Below are positions 33,166-41,035 of a stretch of 64,000 nucleotides of DNA, one piece after another. The stretch covers positions 665,626-729,625 of the forward strand of contig NZ_LMHS01000003.1 of assembly GCF_001428485.1 (NCBI RefSeq). Reading direction: 5' to 3'. Every line of letters begins with the position of its first letter. Positions within the stretch are counted from its first letter, which is position 1. The notes beneath the pieces were generated by a model that worked only from the letters and a program-made list of their open reading frames with translations, was not told the DNA's origin and ran no database searches. Both the position numbers and the translations under genes were made by a program. The stretch is from Microbacterium sp. Root180 (GTDB lineage: Bacteria > Actinomycetota > Actinomycetes > Actinomycetales > Microbacteriaceae).

Positions 33166-34215
33166 CTAGAAGTCGAACTCGCCGATGTTGTCCGCGTCGA
33201 AGACGAACGGGTCGCCGAGGAGGACGCCGGCGTCGGGGCCGACTTCGAAGTCGCCGAGCTTTCCGGCCTCGAACGTGTCGCCCTCTTCGCCGGTGATCTC
33301 ACCGGTGATCAGCGCCTGCGCCGCGTACGCGGCCAGGTAGCCGAGGTCGGCCGGGTTCCACAGCGCGAACGCGGTGACGGTGCCGTCCTCGACGTACTCG
33401 CGCATCTGGTTCGGGGTGCCCAGGCCCGTCAGCGCGACCTGGCCCTTGTACTCCGAGGTCGACAGGTAGCGTGCCGCCGCCGAGATGCCGACCGTGGTGG
33501 GCGAGACGATCCCCTTGAGCTCCGGGTAGGTCTGCAGCAGCGCCGCGGTCTTGTCGAACGAGGTCTGGTCATCGTCGTCGCCGTAGACGATCTCGACGAG
33601 TTCCACGTCCGGGTGGTTCGCGGCGAGCTCCTCCTCCATCATCTCGATCCAGGCGTTCTGGTTGGTCGCGTTGGCCGAGGCCGACAGGATCGCGATCTGG
33701 CCCGCGTCGCCGATCTGCTCGGTGATCAGATCGACCTGGACCTTCGCGATACCCTCCGCGGTGGCCTGGTTGATGAACAGGTCACGGCACTCCGGGTTGG
33801 TGTCGGAGTCGAACGTGACGACCTTGACACCGGCCGAACGCGCCTCGTCCAGCGCGTCGCACAGCGCCTCCGGGTCGTTGGCCGAGACGATCAGGCCCCC
33901 CGCGCCCTGCTGGGCAGCGGTCTGGATGTACTGCACCTGCGAGGTGGGCGACGCCTCCGAAGGGCCGACCTCCTCGAACGTGCCGCCGAACTCCTCGGTC
34001 GCCTCCTCGGCGCCGCCGGTCGACGTGTCGAAGTACGGGTTGCCCAGGTTCTTGGGCAGCATCGTGATCGACAGGTTGGCGTCGCCGCCGTCCCCGCCGT
34101 CCGAGGGGTCTCCACCCGAACCCCCACCGGCACAACCGGCGGCGACGAGCGAGACACCGACGGCGATCGCGGCGACCACGCCGGCGCGCCGCGTGCGCTT
34201 CATTCCGAACATCAT
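33166..34215 (-). CDS. rhaS: Rhamnose-type ABC transporter substrate-binding lipoprotein
   Basis: A 349-residue lipoprotein with lipobox VAAGC (C28) and an acidic glycine-rich linker. The mature part follows the RhaS/LsrB group: TMLPKNLGNPYFDTSTGGAE, ANDPEALCDALDEARSAGVK, TFDSDTNPECRDLFINQAT, and ALTGLGTPNQMREYVEDGTV. RhaS binds L-rhamnose; LsrB relatives bind autoinducer-2, so the ligand is uncertain. It is the last gene of the importer operon, 66 bases after the second permease. Confidence 0.85.
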   Translation of the reverse strand: MMFGMKRTRRAGVVAAIAVGVSLVAAGCAGGGSGGDPSDGGDGGDANLSITMLPKNLGNPYFDTSTGGAEEATEEFGGTFEEVGPSEASPTSQVQYIQTAAQQGAGGLIVSANDPEALCDALDEARSAGVKVVTFDSDTNPECRDLFINQATAEGIAKVQVDLITEQIGDAGQIAILSASANATNQNAWIEMMEEELAANHPDVELVEIVYGDDDDQTSFDKTAALLQTYPELKGIVSPTTVGISAAARYLSTSEYKGQVALTGLGTPNQMREYVEDGTVTAFALWNPADLGYLAAYAAQALITGEITGEEGDTFEAGKLGDFEVGPDAGVLLGDPFVFDADNIGEFDF

Positions 34216-34281
34216 TGTTTCCTTCCTTGGTGCAGTCTGCGAGTGCCTAGCTGCGATTGGTGTGTGGTGCTCTGGGGGCGA

Positions 34282-35340
34282 TCACGGCTCGTCCGACGCG
34301 CCGGCTCTCCCCCTCCTCTTCCCGATGGCGGCGGCCCGGCGGACCTGCAGCCATGCGAGCAGGCTGGACGACACCACGGACACGATGAGCAGCAGTCCGG
34401 TGATGACGTTGATGATGTCGCTGGTGACGCCCGCGAGACGCAGGGCGCTGCCGAGCGTGCCGATGAGCAGCACGCCGGCGATCACGCCGTGCAGTGCGCC
34501 CCGGCCGCCGAAGATCGAGACGCCGCCGAGCAGGACCGCCGCGATCACCTGAAGCTCCATGCCCATGGCGTTGTCGCCGCGGGCGTTGGAGTACAGGAGG
34601 GTGAAGTAGACGCCGGCGAAGCCCGACACCGCGCCGCTGAGCACGAAGAGCAGGAACTTCGTCCGCCCGACGTCGATGCCCGAGAACGCGGCCGCCTCCT
34701 TGCTGAGGCCGATCGCATACAGCGAGCGCCCGAACGGCGTGAAGTGCAGCACGATCGCGAACACGATCGCGAGGATCACGAACGGGATCATGATCACCGG
34801 GATCGGGGTACCGGGGATGTTGGCCTTGGCGAGGTCGGTCCACTCCTCGGGGAAGTCGGTGATCGCCGTCGTGCCGAGCAGCCCCACGGCGATTCCTCGG
34901 AACAGGGCGAGCGTGCCGATCGTGACCGCGAGCGACGGGAGCCCGACCACCGTGATGAGGAAGCCGTTGAACGCTCCGGCGATCGTTCCCACCACGATCG
35001 CGACGAGCGCCGCGACCGGGAAGGGCAGACCCGCCTGGGTGAGGATGCCGGTCATCACCGACGAGAGCCCGACGATGCTCGCGACGGAGAGGTCGATCTC
35101 CTCGGTGATGATGATGAGCGTCATCGGAAGTGCGATCAGCAGGATCGGCGCGACGTCGCGGAGCAGGTAGGTGACGGTCAACGGGCTGTCGAAGTTGCGC
35201 ACCGTCGCGAGCGCCACGACGATCACGAGCAGCAGGATCGCGATGATCGCCGCTTCGCGGGTGAGCAGCACGCGCCGCCAGGCGGGCTTCGCGTGAGCCT
35301 TGTAGACGCGGGCGGGCGCGGCATCCGTCAGGGCGGTCAT
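34282..35340 (-). CDS. rhaQ: Rhamnose-type ABC transporter permease
   Basis: A 352-residue BPD_transp_2 permease with the conserved MTLIIITEEIDLSVASIVGL and VIAAVLLGGVSIFGGRGAL motifs and about nine helices. The ATG at 35340 overlaps the stop of the preceding permease (ATGA). Together they would form the importer channel. Basic, arginine-rich C-terminus. Confidence 0.85.
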   Translation of the reverse strand: MTALTDAAPARVYKAHAKPAWRRVLLTREAAIIAILLLVIVVALATVRNFDSPLTVTYLLRDVAPILLIALPMTLIIITEEIDLSVASIVGLSSVMTGILTQAGLPFPVAALVAIVVGTIAGAFNGFLITVVGLPSLAVTIGTLALFRGIAVGLLGTTAITDFPEEWTDLAKANIPGTPIPVIMIPFVILAIVFAIVLHFTPFGRSLYAIGLSKEAAAFSGIDVGRTKFLLFVLSGAVSGFAGVYFTLLYSNARGDNAMGMELQVIAAVLLGGVSIFGGRGALHGVIAGVLLIGTLGSALRLAGVTSDIINVITGLLLIVSVVSSSLLAWLQVRRAAAIGKRRGRAGASDEP

Positions 35341-36377
35341 CGTGTCTCCTCCCGCTGTGCGATGAGTCGTCGGTGCTGGCGGACGGCGAGCACCCGGTCG
35401 AGCACGATCGCGCCCAGGATCAGTGCGCCGACGACGGCGCGCTGCCAGAAGTCGTCGATGCCCAGGATCGGCAGTGCGCGGTTGATGGTGAGCAGCAGGA
35501 ACGCGCCGATCGCCGCGCCCCACACGGTGCCGACGCCGCCCGAGATCGCGACGCCGCCGATGACGGCCGCGCCGATGGCCTGCAGCTCCCATCCGAAGCC
35601 GGCTCCGGAGGAGACCGTGCCGTAGCGGGCCGCGTAGAGCACGCCGGCGAGGCCGGCGAGAGCGCCGCTCGTGACGAAGGCGGCGATGATGCGGCGGGTG
35701 ACGCGCAGTCCGTAGAGGTGCGCGGCGGCAGGGTCGGACCCGATGGCGTACAGCTCACGGCCGCTGCGCAGATTGCGCAGATACCAGGCCGCGACGACGA
35801 GCACCACGACCGCGATGATCGTGAGGATCGGGATGCCGAGGATGCGGTCGGTGCCGAGTGCGCGGAAGTCGGCCGGGAGATCGGACGCGTTGATGCGGTC
35901 GCTGCCGGTCCAGGCGACGTTGAGGCCGCGGTAGATGTACATCGTGCCGAGCGTGATCACCAGCGCGGGCACCCGGGCGAAGGCCACGAGCGAGCCGTTG
36001 ATGAGCCCGAGCAGTCCGCCCATGAGCACTCCGCCGACGAAGACGCCGATGAGCGGGATGCCGGGGATGTCGATGAAGAGACGGCCGGTCAGATAGGCGG
36101 TGAGGCCGACGATCGATCCCACCGACAGGTCCACGTTGCGCGTGATGATCACGATCGCCGAGCCGACGGCGACCAGCAGCAGCAGCGACGGCGTGAGAAG
36201 CAGGTCGCGGAAGCCGTCGCCCGAGAACAGGAACGAGGGGTTGCTGATCGTCGCGAAGAGGATCACGAGCAGCAGCGCCACGAGGATGCCGGTCTCGCGC
36301 GCCGTCCCGATGCGACGCACCAGCTTGGACGCGGCGCTCGATCCCGGCTGGACGGTGGGAGTGGCGGTCGTGGTCAT
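35337..36377 (-). CDS. rhaP: Rhamnose-type ABC transporter permease
   Basis: A 346-residue permease with VIITRNVDLSVGSIVGL, VPALVITLGTMYIYRGL (EAA-like region) and VIGGVAISGGVGTVWGA. The ATG at 36377 overlaps the ATPase stop by four bases, so the operon is tightly coupled. Assigned to the RhaP/RhaQ pair on gene order and the RhaS-like binding protein. Confidence 0.85.
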   Translation of the reverse strand: MTTTATPTVQPGSSAASKLVRRIGTARETGILVALLLVILFATISNPSFLFSGDGFRDLLLTPSLLLLVAVGSAIVIITRNVDLSVGSIVGLTAYLTGRLFIDIPGIPLIGVFVGGVLMGGLLGLINGSLVAFARVPALVITLGTMYIYRGLNVAWTGSDRINASDLPADFRALGTDRILGIPILTIIAVVVLVVAAWYLRNLRSGRELYAIGSDPAAAHLYGLRVTRRIIAAFVTSGALAGLAGVLYAARYGTVSSGAGFGWELQAIGAAVIGGVAISGGVGTVWGAAIGAFLLLTINRALPILGIDDFWQRAVVGALILGAIVLDRVLAVRQHRRLIAQREETR

Positions 36378-37900
36378 CGGGCCACCTCCGCGTCCGCGGT
36401 GGCGGCGTACATGACGGCCTCGGGAGTCGCCTGCTCGCGGGTGAACTCGCCGGTGAGGCGTCCTTCCCGCATGACGAGGACGCGGTCGGCCATACCCAGC
36501 ACCTCCGGGAGCTCGGACGAGATCATGAGGATCGCGAGGCCCTGCTGAGCCAGCTGCGACAGGAGGCGGTGCACCTCGGCCTTCGTGCCCACGTCGATGC
36601 CGCGGGTGGGCTCGTCGACGATGAGCACCTTCGGCTCGGTCGCGAGCCACTTGCCGAGCACGACCTTCTGCTGGTTGCCGCCGGAGAGGGTGGCGGCCTC
36701 GGCGTCGAGGGCCGCCGTCTTGACCTCGAGGCGACTCGCCCAGACCTGAGCCGCCCGGTTCTCGAGCCCGCCCCACAGGAGGCCCCACTTGGAGAGCTTC
36801 GAGCGGATCGCGAGGGTGATGTTCCGCGAGACCCCGTCCTCGAGCACGAGTCCCTGCTTGCGGCGGTCCTCGGGCACGAGCGCGATGCCGCGGGTCGTGG
36901 CGAGCCGCGGGTTGCCCTTCGGCAGCGGCCTGCCCTCGAGCCGGACCGATCCCGCCTCGTACGGGTCGACCCCGAACACGGCGCGGACGACCTCGCTGCG
37001 GCCGGCGCCGACCAGGCCCGCGAGGCCCACGATCTCCCCGGCGCGCAGGGTGAACGTGATGTCGCGGAACACGCCCTTGCGCGTGAGTCCGTCGACTTCG
37101 AGCACCACCTCGCCGACCTCGGACGGCAGCTTCGGGAACAGTTCGGTCACATCGCGACCGACCATCTGACGCACGAGCTCGTCGACGGTGGTGTCGGCGA
37201 TCGCCGTGGTGTCGATGTACGAGCCGTCGCGCATGACGGTGACGGTGTCGCACAGGGCGAACACCTCGTCGAAGCGGTGCGAGATGAACAGCAGGGCCCG
37301 GTCCTCGTCACGCAGGCTGCGTGCGACCGCGAAGAGACGCTCGACCTCCACACCCGAGAGGGCGGCGGTCGGCTCGTCCATGATGAGCACGCGGGCATCG
37401 AGCGAGATGGCCTTCGCGATCTCGATGATCTGCTGGTCGGCGATGGAGAGGCCCTCCGTCACGCGGTCGGGGTCGAGCGCGACGCCCAGGCGCTGGAAGA
37501 TCTCGACGGCCTCCGTGCGCATGGCCTTGCGGTCGATCCGCCCGAACCGGTTCGTGGGCTGGCGGCCCATGAAGATGTTCTCCGTCACCGACAGGTCGGG
37601 GAAGAGCGTGGGCTCCTGGTAGATCACTGCGATGCCGGCGGCCTTGGACTGCGCCGTGCTGGTGAAGTCGACCGACTCGCCGTCGAGGAGGAACTCCCCC
37701 GCGTCACGGCGATAGAGACCGGCGACGATCTTGACGAGCGTCGACTTGCCGGCGCCGTTCTCGCCGATGAGGGCGTGGATCGAGCCGCGCTCGAGGGTGA
37801 GGCTGCCGGAGCGGAGGGCGACCACCGGACCGAACGACTTCACCACCCGTCGCAGCTCCAGGGCGGGGTGCGGCGCGGCGGGGGCGACATCTGCTGCCAC
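36374..37900 (-). CDS. rhaT: Rhamnose-type ABC transporter ATP-binding protein
   Basis: A 508-residue double ATPase. First half: Walker A GENGAGKSTL, LSIADQQIIEIAKA in the signature position, Walker B LIMDEPTAALS. Second half: GLVGAGRSEVVRA, signature LSGGNQQKVVLGKWLA and LIVDEPTRGIDVGTK. Start is GTG with GAGGAGGCC upstream. It is the first gene of the operon, reading from a promoter with a 17-base spacer, and faces the LacI regulator. Confidence 0.92.
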   Translation of the reverse strand: MAADVAPAAPHPALELRRVVKSFGPVVALRSGSLTLERGSIHALIGENGAGKSTLVKIVAGLYRRDAGEFLLDGESVDFTSTAQSKAAGIAVIYQEPTLFPDLSVTENIFMGRQPTNRFGRIDRKAMRTEAVEIFQRLGVALDPDRVTEGLSIADQQIIEIAKAISLDARVLIMDEPTAALSGVEVERLFAVARSLRDEDRALLFISHRFDEVFALCDTVTVMRDGSYIDTTAIADTTVDELVRQMVGRDVTELFPKLPSEVGEVVLEVDGLTRKGVFRDITFTLRAGEIVGLAGLVGAGRSEVVRAVFGVDPYEAGSVRLEGRPLPKGNPRLATTRGIALVPEDRRKQGLVLEDGVSRNITLAIRSKLSKWGLLWGGLENRAAQVWASRLEVKTAALDAEAATLSGGNQQKVVLGKWLATEPKVLIVDEPTRGIDVGTKAEVHRLLSQLAQQGLAILMISSELPEVLGMADRVLVMREGRLTGEFTREQATPEAVMYAATADAEVAR

Positions 37901-37928
37901 GGCGGCCTCCTCGTTGAGGTGAAAGGGG

Positions 37929-37940
37929 TGAATCGATTCA
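37929..37940. promoter_or_regulatory. LacI-type operator in the rha transporter promoter region
   Basis: TGAATCGATTCA is a perfect 12-bp palindrome with the central CG typical of LacI-family sites, 15 bases beyond the -10 of the ATPase gene. The divergent lacI gene is the likely source of the repressor. Confidence 0.65.
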
Positions 37941-37955
37941 GGCGGGTTTCAGGCT

Positions 37956-37984
37956 ACTGTATGTACACCGACGATTCGGGTCAA
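37956..37984 (-). promoter_or_regulatory. Promoter of the rhamnose-type transporter operon
   Basis: On the minus strand, -35 TTGACC (37979-37984) and -10 TACAGT (37956-37961) are 17 bases apart. CGATTCGG/CCGAATCG half sites flank the -35 on both sides (around 37972 and 38002) and may be extra regulator contacts. Confidence 0.7.
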
Positions 37985-38036
37985 GTCACCCCGTGACAGT
38001 GACCGAATCGTGATCCGACGAAGAAGTGGGGGCGCC

Positions 38037-39041
38037 GTGCCGGTCAGCATCCGTGATGTCGCGCTGCGCGCGGGCGTCTCGGTGGGCACGGTCTCGAACG
38101 TCCTGAACCGGCCGGAAGAGGTTTCCGCAGACTCCGTCGATCGAGTGAGCCGCGCCATCGAAGAACTCGGCTACGTGCGCAACGATGCCGCGCGCAAGCT
38201 GCGCGCGGGTGTGAGCACGACGGTCGGGTTCGTCGTGCTCGACGGCCAGAACCCCTTCTACAACGATGTCGTGCGCGGTGCCGAGGACGAGGCGACCAAG
38301 CACGGCATCGCGATCCTCTACGGCAACACCGACGAGGACCTCGCGCGAGAGAAGCTCTACCTCGATCTGTTCGAGGAGCAGCAGGTGCGAGGGCTCCTCA
38401 TCGCCCCCTACGGCGATGTGAACGCGCGCCTTCAGCGGCTGCGAGCGCGCGGAATCGCCGCCGTCCTCGTGGATCGATTCAGCGGGGACGGGCGCTTCTC
38501 CTCCGTCTCGGTCGACAGCGTCGTCGGCGGGCGCATGGCCGTGGAGCACCTCATCGCCGGCGGACGACGTCGCCTGGCCTTCGTCGGCGGGCCGTTCGAC
38601 ATCCGGCAGGTGAACGACCGTCTGGCCGGAGCGCGGGTCGCCGCCGAGAATGCCGACGTGGATCTCGAAGTGGTCGCCACCGCCGCGATGACCGTGGAGG
38701 AAGGAGTCGCCGCGGGCGCCCGCATCCTCGCGCGGCCGCGCCGCGATTGGCCGGACGCGCTGTTCGCCGCGAACGATCTGCTCGCCCTCGGGCTGCTGCA
38801 ATCCCTGGTGGTGGACGGCCGGATGCTGGTTCCCCAGGACATCGCGATCATCGGGTTCGACGACATCTCGTTCGCCGCAGCCGCCGCTGTCCCGCTGTCC
38901 TCGATCCGCCAGCCGAGTCGTATGATCGGCCGCACCGCCCTGCGCATCGTGCTCGAGGAGGCCGCCGATCCCGAGAGCATCGCACGCCAGACGGTGTTCC
39001 AGCCGGAGCTCGTCGTGAGGGCGTCCACCCTGCCCCGCTGA
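38037..39041 (+). CDS. LacI family transcriptional regulator, divergent from the rha transporter
   Basis: A 334-residue repressor. The helix-turn-helix VSIRDVALRAGVSVGTVSNV begins at residue 3 with the GTG at 38037; an in-frame GTG at 38010 would add nine basic residues and cannot be excluded. The effector domain includes TVGFVVLDGQNPFYNDVVRG, LLIAPYGDVNARL and IAIIGFDDISFAAAAAVPLS. Its divergent position, and the palindrome between, indicate control of the adjacent importer. Confidence 0.9.
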   Translation: MPVSIRDVALRAGVSVGTVSNVLNRPEEVSADSVDRVSRAIEELGYVRNDAARKLRAGVSTTVGFVVLDGQNPFYNDVVRGAEDEATKHGIAILYGNTDEDLAREKLYLDLFEEQQVRGLLIAPYGDVNARLQRLRARGIAAVLVDRFSGDGRFSSVSVDSVVGGRMAVEHLIAGGRRRLAFVGGPFDIRQVNDRLAGARVAAENADVDLEVVATAAMTVEEGVAAGARILARPRRDWPDALFAANDLLALGLLQSLVVDGRMLVPQDIAIIGFDDISFAAAAAVPLSSIRQPSRMIGRTALRIVLEEAADPESIARQTVFQPELVVRASTLPR

Positions 39042-39062
39042 GCCTCGGACTCAATCGCGTAT

Positions 39063-39098
39063 TACCTTGTAGCTCTATGTACCTTGTAGTTCTAGGTA
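39063..39098. promoter_or_regulatory. PadR operator: direct and inverted repeats
   Basis: TACCTTGTAGCTCTA (39063-39077) is repeated with one change at 39080-39094, a 17-base step. The second unit also forms TACCT-n9-AGGTA (39080-39098). The site ends 12 bases before the PadR GTG, in a locally AT-rich stretch, so autoregulation is likely. Confidence 0.6.
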
Positions 39099-39110
39099 TA
39101 GAGTGACGGC

Positions 39111-39482
39111 GTGAAGATCGGCAAAGACCTGGTGGCAGCCGCCGCGACTCCGATGGTGCTCGGCATCCTCGCCGACGGCGAATCGTACGGCTACGCGATC
39201 CTGCAGAGGGTGAGCGAACTCTCCGACGGCGAGCTCGAGTGGAGCGACGGGATGCTGTACCCGCTGCTCCATCGGCTCGAAAGGCTCGGACACGTCGAGG
39301 CGACCTGGGGCGCATCGCCCGCGGGCCGCCCCCGCAAGCACTACCGGCTCAGTACCGACGGCGAGGCGGCGTTCGCCGAGCAGCGGAAGCAGTGGAGCGT
39401 CGTGAGCGCCGCGCTGCAGCAGGTGTGGGCAGACCGCGACGGCGGCCGGAGTCCCTTCGCGCTCGGGGGTGCACCCGCATGA
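39111..39482 (+). CDS. PadR family transcriptional regulator
   Basis: A 123-residue winged-helix protein of the PadR-s1 type: ATPMVLGILADGESYGYAIL, ELEWSDGMLYPLLHRLERLG (recognition helix) and GRPRKHYRLSTDGEAAFAEQ (wing), with a short C-terminal helix. It starts at GTG. Its stop overlaps the ATG of the next gene, the common pairing of PadR with a permease-prefix-domain membrane protein. Such regulators are usually autoregulated repressors. Confidence 0.92.
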   Translation: MKIGKDLVAAAATPMVLGILADGESYGYAILQRVSELSDGELEWSDGMLYPLLHRLERLGHVEATWGASPAGRPRKHYRLSTDGEAAFAEQRKQWSVVSAALQQVWADRDGGRSPFALGGAPA

Positions 39483-40864
39483 GCGCTGAGCTCGACCCCC
39501 AGCTCGAGGAGCAGATCGCCGCCTGGCGCGCGTACGCCGGCCGCCGCGACGCGATCGCCGGCCGCGACGTCGACGAGCTCGAGGACCACCTGCGCGACCA
39601 GATCGAGCGGCTCGAAGCATCCGGCCTCGCGCCCGACGAAGCATTCCTCGTCGCCGTCAAGCGCATGGGCGGCATCGACGAGCTCTCGCGAGAGTTCGCC
39701 CGCGAGCACTCGGAGCGCCTGTGGAAGCAGCTCATGATCGACGAGCCGGCCGCGGAGTCGTCCCGCTCGCGCGCCCTGCCACTCGCCGTCGGTCTCGCCG
39801 TCGCTGCGGCCGCAGCCGTGAAGATCCCGGCACTCTTCGGGATCGACTTCGCGCAGGGCGGCGACTTCTACCTGCGCAACCTCGCGCTGCTCATCCTCCC
39901 GTTCCTCGCCGCCTACTTCCTGGTCCGGCGCCGTGCGCGGACGGCGACCATGCTCGTCGTGGCTCTGCCTTTCGTCGCCGCCGCGCTCGTGCTGAACCTC
40001 TACCCCTTCGGAACGGATGCCGCGACCCTGGCGCTCGCGGCGATCCACGCCGTCGTCGCCCTGTGGATCGTGGTGGGCATCGCGTACGCAGACGGCGATG
40101 TGCGCTCGAGCCGCGCCCGCATGGACTTCGTGCGGTTCACCGGCGAGTGGTTCGTCTACCTCGTGCTCATCGCTCTGGGAGGAGCCGTGCTGGTCGCCCT
40201 GACGATGGCGGTCTTCGGCGCGATCGGCCTCGACGCCAGTGCGTTCGTCGAGGAGTGGGCGATCCCCTGCGGACTGGCCGGTGCGGTGGTCATCGCGGGC
40301 TGGCTGGTCGAGGCGAAGCAGAGCGTCATCGAGAACATCGCCCCCGTGCTGACGAAGCTGTTCACGCCGCTGTTCACGCTCCTCCTCCTCGCGTTCGTCG
40401 TCGCCGGACTGCTCCAGGGCAGCCTCGTCGAGCCGGTCGACGGCGCCCCCGAGATGTTCGGGCAGCGGGACCTGCTCATCGTCTTCGACGTGGTCCTCGT
40501 CGTGGTGCTCGGCCTGCTCCTGTACGCGATGTCCGCCCGCGACCCGCTGGCCCGGCCCGCGTGGTTCGACCGGCTCCAGCTGGTGATGGTGATCGCCGCG
40601 ATCCTGGTCGACCTGCTGGTGCTGATCGCGATGATCGGACGCATCGCCGAGTATGGCGCGAGCCCCAACAAGCTCGCCTCGCTCGGCCTCAACCTGATCC
40701 TGCTCGCGAACCTCGCCGGCTCCGCGTGGCTCCAGGTGCGCTTCCTCCTCGGACGCACCCGGTGGGACCGCCTCGAGCGCTGGCAGACCGGCTTCATCCC
40801 CGTCTACCTCGCGTGGTCGACGGTCGTCGTCGTCGTCTTCCCGCCGCTCTTCGGCTACGTCTGA
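39479..40864 (+). CDS. Permease prefix domain 1 membrane protein, PadR partner
   Basis: A 461-residue protein. The cytoplasmic N-terminus (about residues 1-85) is the permease-prefix domain: LEEQIAAWRAYAGRRDAIAG, VDELEDHLRDQIERL and AVKRMGGIDELSREFAREH. About ten transmembrane helices follow. The ATG overlaps the PadR stop (ATGA), so the two are translated together. It is probably the target of the repressor, possibly sensing envelope stress; the molecular function is unknown. A strong terminator follows. Confidence 0.85.
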   Translation: MSAELDPQLEEQIAAWRAYAGRRDAIAGRDVDELEDHLRDQIERLEASGLAPDEAFLVAVKRMGGIDELSREFAREHSERLWKQLMIDEPAAESSRSRALPLAVGLAVAAAAAVKIPALFGIDFAQGGDFYLRNLALLILPFLAAYFLVRRRARTATMLVVALPFVAAALVLNLYPFGTDAATLALAAIHAVVALWIVVGIAYADGDVRSSRARMDFVRFTGEWFVYLVLIALGGAVLVALTMAVFGAIGLDASAFVEEWAIPCGLAGAVVIAGWLVEAKQSVIENIAPVLTKLFTPLFTLLLLAFVVAGLLQGSLVEPVDGAPEMFGQRDLLIVFDVVLVVVLGLLLYAMSARDPLARPAWFDRLQLVMVIAAILVDLLVLIAMIGRIAEYGASPNKLASLGLNLILLANLAGSAWLQVRFLLGRTRWDRLERWQTGFIPVYLAWSTVVVVVFPPLFGYV

Positions 40865-40884
40865 TCGCGGCATCCGCCCCGCGT

Positions 40885-40917
40885 ACCCTCACCCCCGGGA
40901 TCACCCGGGGTGAGGGT
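40885..40917 (+). terminator. Intrinsic terminator-like hairpin after the PadR operon
   Basis: ACCCTCACCCCCGGG (40885-40899) pairs with CCCGGGGTGAGGGT (40904-40917) with a single bulge and a 4-base loop. No long T run follows. The end of the hairpin abuts the TTGACA of the gad promoter. Confidence 0.65.
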
Positions 40918-40945
40918 TGACACCCCTCCCCAAGCGCGAGAGTCT
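40917..40945 (+). promoter_or_regulatory. Promoter of gadCB
   Basis: A consensus -35 TTGACA (40917-40922) and a weak -10 GAGTCT (40940-40945) are 17 bases apart, leaving a leader of roughly 85 bases before gadC. Confidence 0.5.
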
Positions 40946-41035
40946 GGGCCTCGAAATCTCGCCGACGTCCCTCCTGGCTGCCTGGACACGGCGCATCTGG
41001 CAGTGCCCGAAAGGGCTCGAGGGACGGAGAAGTGT

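Noticed and set aside
32860..35625. 921-codon plus-strand frame
   Set aside because: Antisense to gluconokinase, the binding protein and a permease; repeated D/R/H-rich text typical of shadow frames.
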